From contig NZ_CP107852.1 in NCBI RefSeq assembly GCF_036346875.1, positions 4,340,001 through 4,404,000 of the forward strand: a stretch of DNA of 64,000 bases. Reading direction: 5' to 3'. Position numbers and translations under genes: made by a program. Below the pieces are notes generated by a model. That model had not been told where the DNA came from. It did no database searches and was given only the letters and a program-made list of their open reading frames with translations. Positions within the stretch are counted from its first letter, which is position 1, and every line of letters starts with the position of its first letter. Positions 54,701-62,143 of the stretch are shown here, in pieces. The stretch comes from Nocardia sp. NBC_00508. Its GTDB lineage: Bacteria > Actinomycetota > Actinomycetes > Mycobacteriales > Mycobacteriaceae.

Positions 54701-57700
54701 CGTGGTGCACCACATCGCCGCCGACGGCTGGTCTTTCGCGCCGCTGACCAGGGATTTGACCAGTGCCTATGTCGCGCGCTGTGCGAGTATCGCCCCGGCG
54801 TGGGGACCACTGCCCGTGCAGTACGCCGATTTCGCGATCTGGCAGCGCGCCGCGCTCGGCTCCGCCTCTGACCCGGATTCGGTGCCGGCACTCCAGCTGG
54901 CCTACTGGACCGATCGCCTGTCCGGGCTCCCAGAGGTGCTGGCCCTCCCGTCGGACCGGCTGCGGCCCGCGGTCGCCACGAACCGGGGCGGTGCGCTCAC
55001 AGGGCGGCTGGACGCCGCTCTGCACCAGCAGATCCGAGACTTCGCCGCCGCGCGTCGCGTGACCCCGTTCATGGTCCTGCACACCGCCCTGGCCGTGCTG
55101 CTGAGCCGCTACGGCGCGTGCGCCGACGTGGCGATCGGCACGCCGGTCGCCGGACGCGGGGAGGAAGCGCTCGACGACTTGGTCGGCGCGTTCGTCAACA
55201 CGCTGGTGCTGCGCACCGAGGTCCGCCAGAACGCGACCCTGGCCGAGTTGCTCGCGTCCGTGCGCGCGGCCGATCTGGCCGCGTTCGACCACGCCGCGGT
55301 GCCCTTCGCGCGGGTGGTCGAAGCGGTGAACCCGGTCCGCTCGCCGGCGCACGCGCCGCTGTATCAGGTCGCGCTGACCGTGCGGAACCAGGCCACGCCG
55401 GCGTTTCGCCTGCACCGCCTGGCCATCGCGGTGTTCGAGGTCGGACCGGCGCCGACCCACCTGGACCTGGACTGGACGCTGACCGACCGCCACACCGCCG
55501 ACGGCGCGCCGGACGGCATCGACGTCCAGCTGCGCTACGCGCTCGACCTGTTCGACGCGCCCACCGTCGCGGGGTTCCTGGCTGCGTTCGAACGCGTGCT
55601 GCGGGCCATGGTTCGCGACGCCCGGACCCTCGTCGGCAATGCCGAGCTGATGTCGGTGGCCGAACGCGGAATGCTCCTGTCGGATCACAACGCCACCACA
55701 CACACCCTTCCCGGCGAGACGCTGGACGACCTGCTCACCGCCCGCGTGGCGGCCACGCCCGACGAGGTCGGCCTGCGTTACGAGGGCTCCGCGATCACCT
55801 ACGCGGAGTTCGCCTCCCAGGTCAACCGGCTGGCCCGCAGGCTCATCGCGGCGGGCGTCGGCCCGGAGACCGTCGTCGGACTGGCCGCCCTGCGTTCGAT
55901 CGACATGCTCGTGTCGATGTACGCGATCGTGCGCGCGGGCGGGGCCTACCTGCCGATCGACCCGGCGCGTCCAGCCGATCACCTGGCACAGGTCGTCGCC
56001 ACCGCCGCGCCGCGGCTGGTGCTGACGGCGGGCGGCGCGGCGTTGCGTGCACCGGACGGCGTGCACGTGCTCGACCTCGCAGATCTCGACCTGGACGGCG
56101 TCGCCGACGGGCCGGTATCCGACGACGAGCGAATCGCGGCGCTGCGCCCGGAAAACACGGCCTACGTGCTGTTCACCTCCGGCTCCACGGGGTATCCGAA
56201 CCGCGTCGCGGTAACCCACCGCGCGATCCTGAACCAGCTGCGCTGGCTCGAATTCCGCTACCGAGTCACCGCGTCCGACCGCATCTTGCAGCACGCGCCG
56301 CTGACCTCGGATGTATCGGTGTGGGAGTGCTTTCTGCCCATCGCGGCCGGAGCTCCGCTGGTGATCGCGCGGCCGGGCGGGCCGCTGGACCCCGGGTACG
56401 TCGCGGGGCTATTGCGCGAACATCGGATCACCATCGCCGAGTTCGCGCCGTCGATGCCAGCCGCACTGATCAGCGCTGGCATGGGCGACGCACTGCGCTC
56501 GGTCCGGCATTTGCGCTGCGGTGGTGCGGCACTCACCCCGGCTCTGCTCGCCGCGCTCCGCGGCAGTGTCGGCGGCGCGGTGCACCACGCCTATGGAACG
56601 CCCGAGGTGGCGGTTTCCGCGATCTGCCACGAGTTCACCGAGGCCGACGCCGAATCCGTCCGGAACGGGGTGATCGGCCGCCCGTGCTGGAACACGCGGG
56701 TCTACGTGCTGGACGCGCGGGTGCGGCCGGTGCCGATCGGTGTCACCGGCGAGCTGTACCTCGCGGGCGACCAACTGGCGCGCGGCTATCCCGACAGGCC
56801 CGGGCGCACCGCAGAACGATTCGTCGCCGACCCGTTCGGCGTGCCCGGCCGGTTGATGTACCGCACCGGCGATTTGGTGCGCTGGAACCGCACCGGCGAA
56901 CTGGTCTATTCCGGCGCACGCGAAGTCGAATTCACCGGGACCACAATGGACTTTCGCGCGCCGCGGGAAGGAATCGAGGCGGTGCTCGCCACGCTGGTGG
57001 CCGACCTGGTCGGTGCGGCGCGGATCGGCGCGGACGACGACTTCTTCGCCCGCGGCGGCAATTCGCTGCTCGCTGTGCGGCTGGTCGCCCGGGTGAACAC
57101 GGCCTTGGCTTGCTCGCTGACCGTCCGCGAGGTGTTCCAGGCGCCGACCGTGGCCCAGCTCGCGCGCCGGATCGCGCGCTCGGCAGGGCTGGACGCCACC
57201 GAACCCTCCGCGCTGGTCCCCGGGGAACGGCCCGCGCGAATTCCGTTGTCACCAGCGCAGAACCGGATGTGGCTGCGGCACAGGCTCGATCCGGACTCGG
57301 GCGTCTACAACACTCCGATCGCCATCCGCCTCACCGGCGCACTCGACTACCAGGCGCTGCGGACCGCTGTGCGTGACGTGATCGACCGGCACGAAGCGCT
57401 GCGCAGCATTTTCCCGGCGGACGCCGAAGGTCCTGCCCAAGTAGTGCTCGCCGGTGCGGATGTGCCCGAGCCGACTCTGCATCCGATCGCGGTGACCGAG
57501 CCGCACCTGCGCGAGGCGGTCCTGGCGACCACCGCTGACGGATTCGACCTGCGCACCCGGATTCCAGTGCGGGCGACTCTGTTTCGCGTCGCGCCGGACA
57601 ACCACGTGCTCGCCGTCGTGGTCCACCACATCGCCGCCGATGGCGTCTCCACCACGCCGCTGGTTCGCGATCTGATGACGGCTTACACCGCGCGCGTGGC

Positions 57701-60700
57701 GGGGGAGGCGCCACAGTGGCGGCCGCTGCCGGTGCAGTATCCGGACTTCACGCTTTGGCAGCACGACGTGCTCGGCTCGGCGGACGACCCTGCGTCGGTG
57801 CTGTCGAACCAGATCGCGTACTGGCGGGCCGAACTCTCCGGACTGGCCCCGTTGCTCGAACTGCCCACCGATCGTCCGCGCCCTCCGGTGGCCTCCGGAC
57901 GCGGCGCCACCGTCGAGTTCGCGGTCCCGCCCGACCTGACCGGATTGATCGCCGAACTCGCGCGCAGGCACAGCGCGTCGACGTTCATGGTGTTGCACGC
58001 CGCCTTCGCCACGCTGCTCGCACGGCTGACCGGGGTGGACGACATCGCTATCGGCAGCACCGTCGCCGGACGTGCCGACAACGCGCTGAGCGACCTGATC
58101 GGCAGGTTCGCCGATACCGTGGTGCTGCGCACTCCCGTCCCTGCGGACATGTCCTTCGCCGAGCTGCTCGTTCGGGTCCGCGACATCGACGTGCGCGCCT
58201 TCGCGCATGCCGATCTGCCTTTCGCCCGGCTCATCGAGGAGCTCGATCACGTTCGGTCGCAGGCGTATTCGCCGATTGTGCAGACCATGCTGACCTTCGA
58301 GCATCGGGATGACACGGTGCTGGGCTTGCCCGGGCTGACGGTGTCGGCCTATCCGTTCGATAACCGTGTCGCGCAGGTCGACCTGGCCATGGAATTCACC
58401 GAACTCTCAGCGGATGCAGGCACCGCGCTGCGCGGCGTGCTCCGATACGCCACGGACCTATTCGACCGCGACACGGTCGAGGCCTTCGCGGCCCGCTTCA
58501 CGCGGGTGCTGCGGGCCGTGGTCGCCGATGCGTCGGTGCCGGTCGGCGACTTGGAGCTGCTGGACGCCGCAGAGCGCGCGCTGGTGCTGGACCGGTGGAA
58601 CGACACCACCGGGTCAGTGGCCCCCGCGGCCACCCTGATCTCGCTGTTCGAGGCGCAGGTGGCCAGAACACCGGACGCGCCCGCGGTCACGGTCGAGGGA
58701 CGGGTGCTGCCCCACCCGTCGCCCGACCACCACCCCTCATGGAGTCCCTACGCGACGCTGACGTATTCCGAGTTCGCGGGCCGGGTGCGGCGCCTGGCGC
58801 GCTGGCTGGTCGGACAAGGCGTCGGTCCGGACGCGCCGGTCGCGCTGGGCATGCGGCGCTCGCTGGACATGGTGGTCGGCATCTACGCGATCACCCTCGC
58901 GGGCGGCGCGTACGTTCCGCTCGACCCCGCTGACCCCACCGATCGGCTGGAATACGTGCTGCGGACCGTCCGGCCGGTGTGCGTGCTCACCTCGGGTCTC
59001 GACCTGGACGCCGGCGCGGCGCGGCAGATCCGGATCGATCGGCTCGATCTGAGCAGGTACTCCGCCGAGCCGCTGACCGCGCTGGACCGGCTCGGCGCGC
59101 CGGAACCGGCCCACACCGCGTATGTGATCTTCACCTCGGGATCGGCCGAGGGCGTGGCGGTATCACACGCGGCGATCGTGAAGCGTCTCACATGGATGCA
59201 GTCGGCGTATCCACTGTCCGCGGACGACGCGGTATTGCAGCACACCCAGGCCACCTTCGCCGCTTCGGTATGGGAGTTGTTCTGGCCCTTGGTATTCGGT
59301 GCACGCCTGGTGCTTGCATGGCCGGACGCGCACCGCGACCCCGCCTATCTGGCGCGGGTGATCATCGAGCAGCGCGTCACCACGGTGCACTTCGAGCCCC
59401 CACTGCTGGGGGTATTTCTTGCGGATCCACGCGCCGCGGACTGCATTACGCTCCGCAATGTCTTCACATCGGGCGAGGCTCTGCCCGCCTTTGCCGCGCA
59501 GCGGGCGCGAGAGGTGATCGGAGCGGGGGTGCACAACCTGTATGGGTCGGCGGAGGCTGCCGTCGACGTCACTTATCACGAGGTGACCGAGGACCTTACG
59601 GTCTCTGTGCCGAGCGGTGCCCCGGTGTCCGACACACGGGTGTATGTGCTGGATTCGCGGCTGCATCCGGTGCCTGTTGGTGTGGCGGGTGAGTTGTATC
59701 TCGCGGGTGCGCAGTTGGCTCGTGGTTATGTGGCGCGTCCGGATTCAACCGCGGATCGTTTCGTGGCCGATCCGTTCGGTGCGCCGGGTGGGCGCATGTA
59801 TCGCACCGGTGACCTGGTGACCCGGACGGCCAGAGGTGAACTGAAGCAACTGCGCCGCAGCGACTTTCGTGGTCTGCGTATCGAGCTGGGCGAGATCGAG
59901 TCGGCGCTCACGGCGCTGGATACGATCGCGCAGGCTGCGGTGCTGGTGCACTGGGACGAACGGCTCGGCGAGCAGCTGGTCGCGTATGTGCTTGCGCGGG
60001 CGCGCCGCAGGATCGACGCCGAGGACGTGCGCGCCGCCTTGCGTGCCGAGCTGCCCGAGCACCTGGTGCCCGCATCGTTCGTGGTGCTCGAGCGCTTCCC
60101 GCTCGACAACTCCGGCAAGCTCGACCGCAACGCGCTACCCGCTCCGGTGCTCAGCACCGCGGCCTACCGCGCTCCGGCCACCCGCAGCGAGGCGACTGTC
60201 GCGCGGATCGTCGCGCGGTCGCTCGGCGTCGAGCGGGTAGGTGCCGACGACGACTTCTTCGCTCTCGGCGGCAACTCGCTGCTCGCGACCCAGGCCGCGG
60301 ACCGGCTCGGCGCCGCGCTGGACGCCGAGATCCCGGCGAGCCTGCTGTTCGAGGCGCCCACCGTGGCCACGCTCGCCGCGCGAACCGAACGGCTCGTCGG
60401 CGCAGGCGGCCCGCCCGCGCCGGCACGACGGCCGCGCCCCGGGCGCGTTCCCCTCTCGCCCGCGCAGCAACGCATGTGGTTCCGCAATCGGTTCGGTCCG
60501 TCCGACACCGTGGACAACTTCGCCGTGGCGGTGCGCCTCACCGGATACCTCGACCCGGACATGCTCGCCGCCACCATCGGTGACGTGATCTGCAGGCACG
60601 AGACGCTGCGCACTGTGTATCCCGATCTCGACGGCACCGGCTACCAGCGCATTCTCGACCCCGTCGAGGTAGTGGAGATCCACCCGCTGGACACGTCGGA

Positions 60701-61853
60701 CGCACTGCGCGAGTTCGCCGCCGTCCCCTTCGACCTGACCGCCGAAGTGCCGCTGCGCGTCGGCCTGGTCACCCGCTCCGACCGCGACCATGTGCTCGCG
60801 CTGGTGCTGCACCACATCGCGGCCGACAGCTTCTCGACCGGCGTGCTCGTCCGCGACCTCGCCACCGCCTATACGGCCCGCGCGACGCGCACCGCGCCGG
60901 CCTGGGCCGATCTCGATGTTCAGTACGCCGACTACGCGCTCTGGCAGCATCGCGTGCTCGGCGCCGAGGATGCCCCGGGCTCGCCGGCCGCACGCCAGCT
61001 GCAGTACTGGCGAAATGTGCTGCGCGACTTGCCCATACAACTCGACCTTCCGGCCGACCGGCCGCGTCCAGCGGTCGCCTCCCATGCCGCGGCGAGCACA
61101 ACACTCGCATTACCGGACGACGTTCGCGACGCCATCGCGGCGGTGGCCGCGCGCTACGAGGCGACCCCGTTCATGATCGTGCACGCCGCGCTGGCCACCT
61201 TGCTCGCGCGGCTGTCCAGCACGACGGACATCGTCATCGGCGCGCTGGTCCAGGGCCGTGGCCACGCGGCGCTGGACGACCTGATCGGCTTGTTCGTCAA
61301 CACTCTGGTGTTGCGCGCCGAAGTGTCGGGCTCCGATACCTTCGCCGCCGTGCTGTGCCGGGTGCGGGAGCACGATCTGGATGCCTTCGCCCACGCTGAC
61401 GTGCCGTTCGGCCGCGTGGCCGAGGTGCTCGACCCGCCGCGCTCGCAGGCGCGGCATCCGCTGTTCCAGATCGCGCTGCTGTTCCAGGACCTTGCGCCGG
61501 TCACTGCGGACATGGCGGGCGTATCCGCAGCGGAATACGAATTCCTCTACGAGACAACGTCTTTCGATATCCAACTGACCGTCACGGGCGGGACGTTGCG
61601 CTTCACCTACGCCCTCGACCTGTTCGACGCCCCCACCATCGAGGCCTTCGGCGTCCACTTCGTCCGCCTGCTCGCGGCGGTCACCGCCGACCCGGAACAG
61701 GTGGTCGGCGACATCGATCTGTTCGGCGCGGGCGAGCAGCACACCGAGCGAGAGGACTCCGCCCCCAGCGCTCTCGGCACCGAGACGCACGCGCCGAATA
61801 CCCCTGAATTCCCCCGAACCCTGATCCGACCAGGAAGAAGGAAAACCGAATGA
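48705..61853 (+). CDS. Giant non-ribosomal peptide synthetase with altered A domains
   Basis: A 4382-residue enzyme. Approximate order: A1 (126-545) without C-terminal subdomain or carrier; C2 (585-1035); A2 (1062-1552); PCP2 (Ser1592); repetitive linker (1634-1860); C3 (1865-2330); A3 (2333-2747) without C-terminal subdomain; PCP3 (Ser2787); C4 (2843-3310); A4 (3315-3815); PCP4 (Ser3858); terminal C5 (3909-4330). No epimerase or thioesterase. Carrier serines are intact. C3 and C4 keep HHIAADG; C2 and C5 read HHIAADA and HHIAADS. The A3 motif is changed in all four A domains: SDSTGRPEG, SGSAG then a gap, SGSTGYPNR, SGSAEG. The A10 Lys remains only in A2 and A4. A1 pocket residues resemble Ser-activating domains. 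The start overlaps the preceding gene, and MbtH follows by ATGA. The product is unknown and activity doubtful. Confidence 0.9.
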   Translation: MTHANASSPIGTHSAPGDRANARRAYGIDDLPGLIATVAELEPWRVALRHAEVVVTYAALAAELAALSEAMGSELGADALVPAVVSSRLPTLLETGEVALGAVLDALLDDALTAARDVLAAPAPAETLVSQFEDQVRRTPDAVALEYAGATLAHPSPGHHPSSTRNATLTYAEFGGRVNALARHLIALGVGPETLVGLAVRRSFDLLVGMYAILEAGGAYLPIDPDQPADQIAAVLAVAEPVVVLTTTRDEPGFGAEVPTFRIDRFEGLPTPHAPAVARSADDIAYVIVTSDSTGRPEGVAVSHRSIVANLRWRQRLFRLRADDVVLQWTPCRVDMSVWEFFWPLQVGARLVIAAPDGHRDPAHLSRVIHESGVTAVHFVPSALAAFVADRHVAAPDSLRMVFASGEELPVATAAAFRDLSGATLYHLYGPTEAAIDVTAHEVTAADVTQVPIGVAADDTEMLVLDEQLRPVPPGVVGELYVSGVQLARGYVAAPGSTAERFVANPEGPAGERMYRTGERVRWSNDGELIHLGRLADTSLDGIHVTTGTGEAGGGRIPVRALFDAAAGEGLAAARRPPLATRDRPEWMPLSPAQRRLWFLNRIESQDGADSVDNLPLVLRLTGRLDIKALERAVLDVLTRHATLRTVYPETDSGPCQSVPDAADIGLSLHAVPIDRSAVDDAVAGIVRAGFDLTTELPSRVALLAVDRVDRARGVTGDEYVLVFVVHHIAADARSLAPLVTDLLRAYLARLTSRRPGWDALPVQYADYSLWHDELLGVEDLPGTLAYQQLRFWRELLDGAPAQLPLPTDRPRPAVASQRGAAVDFVITPEVTAGLRALARRGGATLFMTLHAAFAATLARLSGSADIVIGSPVTGRAEPALDGLVGRFGNTVALRTRVTHDISFAALLRDVRDGDSAAFANADLPFERLVDAVPVARRTGAHPLFQVMFSFEAAAPVVGGKALEVPWLSVRPVEVASTGAKFDLHLIVGEKAGSAGLSGSLRYATDLFDAATVESYVARFRRMLVAVAVDPDARIGDIELLSDAERALILREWNATVHAIGESRTLASLFVEQVARTPDAPAVTFEGATLSYDEFAGRVNRLARWLVARGVGPEALVALRIRQSIDLAVGMYAIIEAGGAYLPLDPDRPDEHILATAAPVYVLTAGSDLNSDAAEIRIDRLDLSGHPDTPLSDADRRAPLRPANTAYVLFTSGSAGVVMSHGGIVNRLRWMQSAYAALGPGDVLLQKTPVTLDVSVPEFFWPLQAGARMVLARPDGHRDPAYLARLIRSEGVTVAHFVPSMLAAFVAEAPEVPSLREVFCSGEALPGAVAQRMREFTGACVHNGYGPAEAAVEVTFHEVSDADFETVPIGKPIWNTRTYVLDARLRPVPVGVPGELYLAGAQLARGYLGWPGRTGDRFVADPIGPAGERMYRTGDLVVWTAAGELEFLDRSDALAQIRGLRIDLGEIESALLAVPGIGQAAALVRDDRGTSEQLVAYLVANGPVEIATVRDAVAERLPGYLVPQAFVLLDRFPMDAAGKLDRTALPAPAFEPAVYRTPSGAAEKLVAEAFTALLGVTEVGADDDFFALGGDSLNATQLAARLSKATGAEVVVRTIFDAPTVRALAQRITADRPIETGPFAMRPVEAGPVGLSLVGAGSVGQRAVETGSDEVSSVETGSVELSSGEAGSVELSSGEAGPVGLSLVEAGPVGPQSVETGPVAASVETRSVGLRSGEAESVEVSSSGPRPLGMSSVEAEPVGLSLRGTGSVAAPVEAGAVELSSGEVGPVGPRSVETGPVAASVETRSVGLPSSEAGSVEDSSGESGPVGLSLMGTGPVAASGEAGSVGLSPVETGPIEFPPLTPQERSGPTPLSIAQQRMWFLNRFDTTGGGYNITFALRLTGALNVPALEAAIADVIARHETLRTLYPEQDGVATQVVLPAGTKLVELVARPVAAAQVSELVGAATRAGFDVTAEVPLRVRLLRVEGEAPIAGQVHVLLFVVHHIAADGWSFAPLTRDLTSAYVARCASIAPAWGPLPVQYADFAIWQRAALGSASDPDSVPALQLAYWTDRLSGLPEVLALPSDRLRPAVATNRGGALTGRLDAALHQQIRDFAAARRVTPFMVLHTALAVLLSRYGACADVAIGTPVAGRGEEALDDLVGAFVNTLVLRTEVRQNATLAELLASVRAADLAAFDHAAVPFARVVEAVNPVRSPAHAPLYQVALTVRNQATPAFRLHRLAIAVFEVGPAPTHLDLDWTLTDRHTADGAPDGIDVQLRYALDLFDAPTVAGFLAAFERVLRAMVRDARTLVGNAELMSVAERGMLLSDHNATTHTLPGETLDDLLTARVAATPDEVGLRYEGSAITYAEFASQVNRLARRLIAAGVGPETVVGLAALRSIDMLVSMYAIVRAGGAYLPIDPARPADHLAQVVATAAPRLVLTAGGAALRAPDGVHVLDLADLDLDGVADGPVSDDERIAALRPENTAYVLFTSGSTGYPNRVAVTHRAILNQLRWLEFRYRVTASDRILQHAPLTSDVSVWECFLPIAAGAPLVIARPGGPLDPGYVAGLLREHRITIAEFAPSMPAALISAGMGDALRSVRHLRCGGAALTPALLAALRGSVGGAVHHAYGTPEVAVSAICHEFTEADAESVRNGVIGRPCWNTRVYVLDARVRPVPIGVTGELYLAGDQLARGYPDRPGRTAERFVADPFGVPGRLMYRTGDLVRWNRTGELVYSGAREVEFTGTTMDFRAPREGIEAVLATLVADLVGAARIGADDDFFARGGNSLLAVRLVARVNTALACSLTVREVFQAPTVAQLARRIARSAGLDATEPSALVPGERPARIPLSPAQNRMWLRHRLDPDSGVYNTPIAIRLTGALDYQALRTAVRDVIDRHEALRSIFPADAEGPAQVVLAGADVPEPTLHPIAVTEPHLREAVLATTADGFDLRTRIPVRATLFRVAPDNHVLAVVVHHIAADGVSTTPLVRDLMTAYTARVAGEAPQWRPLPVQYPDFTLWQHDVLGSADDPASVLSNQIAYWRAELSGLAPLLELPTDRPRPPVASGRGATVEFAVPPDLTGLIAELARRHSASTFMVLHAAFATLLARLTGVDDIAIGSTVAGRADNALSDLIGRFADTVVLRTPVPADMSFAELLVRVRDIDVRAFAHADLPFARLIEELDHVRSQAYSPIVQTMLTFEHRDDTVLGLPGLTVSAYPFDNRVAQVDLAMEFTELSADAGTALRGVLRYATDLFDRDTVEAFAARFTRVLRAVVADASVPVGDLELLDAAERALVLDRWNDTTGSVAPAATLISLFEAQVARTPDAPAVTVEGRVLPHPSPDHHPSWSPYATLTYSEFAGRVRRLARWLVGQGVGPDAPVALGMRRSLDMVVGIYAITLAGGAYVPLDPADPTDRLEYVLRTVRPVCVLTSGLDLDAGAARQIRIDRLDLSRYSAEPLTALDRLGAPEPAHTAYVIFTSGSAEGVAVSHAAIVKRLTWMQSAYPLSADDAVLQHTQATFAASVWELFWPLVFGARLVLAWPDAHRDPAYLARVIIEQRVTTVHFEPPLLGVFLADPRAADCITLRNVFTSGEALPAFAAQRAREVIGAGVHNLYGSAEAAVDVTYHEVTEDLTVSVPSGAPVSDTRVYVLDSRLHPVPVGVAGELYLAGAQLARGYVARPDSTADRFVADPFGAPGGRMYRTGDLVTRTARGELKQLRRSDFRGLRIELGEIESALTALDTIAQAAVLVHWDERLGEQLVAYVLARARRRIDAEDVRAALRAELPEHLVPASFVVLERFPLDNSGKLDRNALPAPVLSTAAYRAPATRSEATVARIVARSLGVERVGADDDFFALGGNSLLATQAADRLGAALDAEIPASLLFEAPTVATLAARTERLVGAGGPPAPARRPRPGRVPLSPAQQRMWFRNRFGPSDTVDNFAVAVRLTGYLDPDMLAATIGDVICRHETLRTVYPDLDGTGYQRILDPVEVVEIHPLDTSDALREFAAVPFDLTAEVPLRVGLVTRSDRDHVLALVLHHIAADSFSTGVLVRDLATAYTARATRTAPAWADLDVQYADYALWQHRVLGAEDAPGSPAARQLQYWRNVLRDLPIQLDLPADRPRPAVASHAAASTTLALPDDVRDAIAAVAARYEATPFMIVHAALATLLARLSSTTDIVIGALVQGRGHAALDDLIGLFVNTLVLRAEVSGSDTFAAVLCRVREHDLDAFAHADVPFGRVAEVLDPPRSQARHPLFQIALLFQDLAPVTADMAGVSAAEYEFLYETTSFDIQLTVTGGTLRFTYALDLFDAPTIEAFGVHFVRLLAAVTADPEQVVGDIDLFGAGEQHTEREDSAPSALGTETHAPNTPEFPRTLIRPGRRKTE
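49152..49211 (+). repeat. 42-base in-frame insert in A1 of the NRPS, flanked by 9-base direct repeats
   Basis: Between GATL and TYAEF of the A1 domain an extra 14 residues (AHPSPGHHPSSTRN) plus a repeated ATL interrupt the usual A1 core. The 42-base insert (49161-49202) is flanked by GCGACCCTG and GCGACGCTG, like a target-site duplication. The same insert occurs at 58710-58751. Confidence 0.75.
53614..54282 (+). repeat. Degenerate tandem repeat encoding a 220-residue NRPS linker
   Basis: Between PCP2 and C3 the protein has about 220 residues built from variants of SVETGPV and SSGEAGSV, alternating with GLSLVEAGPVG. The DNA units are roughly 24-30 bases (gaggccgga-tctgtc-gagctgtcgtcgggc type) and not perfect. 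Normal PCP-C linkers are 15-30 residues. The run is Gly/Ser/Glu/Val rich and probably flexible. Confidence 0.88.
58701..58760 (+). repeat. 42-base in-frame insert in A4 of the NRPS
   Basis: Second copy of the in-frame insert (58710-58751), 36 of 42 bases identical to that in A1 and at the same place in the fold (PHPSPDHHPSWSPY). It is flanked by CGGGTGCTG and GCGACGCTG. A2 and A3 lack it. Confidence 0.75.
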
Positions 61854-62068
61854 AGAACCCGTTCGACGACGATGACGCCAAGTTCTACGTCTTGATCAAC
61901 GAGGAGGGTGAGCACTCGCTATGGCCGGTCTTCGCCGCCGTCCCCGGCGGCTGGACCATTGCCTACGGCGCGGCCAACCGCAAGTCCTGCCTGCAGTACG
62001 TAGAGAACCACTGGGTGGACATGCGTCCCAAGTCGCTTGTCGAGGCGATGTCCAACGAGGCGAACTGA
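61850..62068 (+). CDS. MbtH-family NRPS accessory protein
   Basis: MbtH-like protein of 72 residues: NPFDDDDAKFYVLINEEGEH, the conserved Trp-containing SLWPVF, GGWTIAYG, and the C-terminal VENHWVDMRPKSL. MbtH proteins bind A domains and support their folding and activity. Its ATG overlaps the NRPS stop, with a GGAAGAAGGAAAA purine stretch upstream, so it is made together with the NRPS. An intact MbtH beside A domains with altered cores argues that those A domains still fold or that the partner serves other NRPSs. Confidence 0.93.
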   Translation: MKNPFDDDDAKFYVLINEEGEHSLWPVFAAVPGGWTIAYGAANRKSCLQYVENHWVDMRPKSLVEAMSNEAN

Positions 62069-62080
62069 CCAACTGAATAC

Positions 62081-62126
62081 GCGGGGCGCGCTGGTCACAT
62101 CCCCTCTGCCGACCGGCGCGCCCCGC
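62081..62126. terminator. Bidirectional terminator after the NRPS-mbtH unit
   Basis: A 16-bp stem (GCGGGGCGCGCTGGTC against GACCGGCGCGCCCCGC, one G-T pair) with a 14-base loop. It lies between the convergent mbtH and XRE genes. Confidence 0.85.
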
Positions 62127-62143
62127 CTTGTCCAGCCAGTTCT

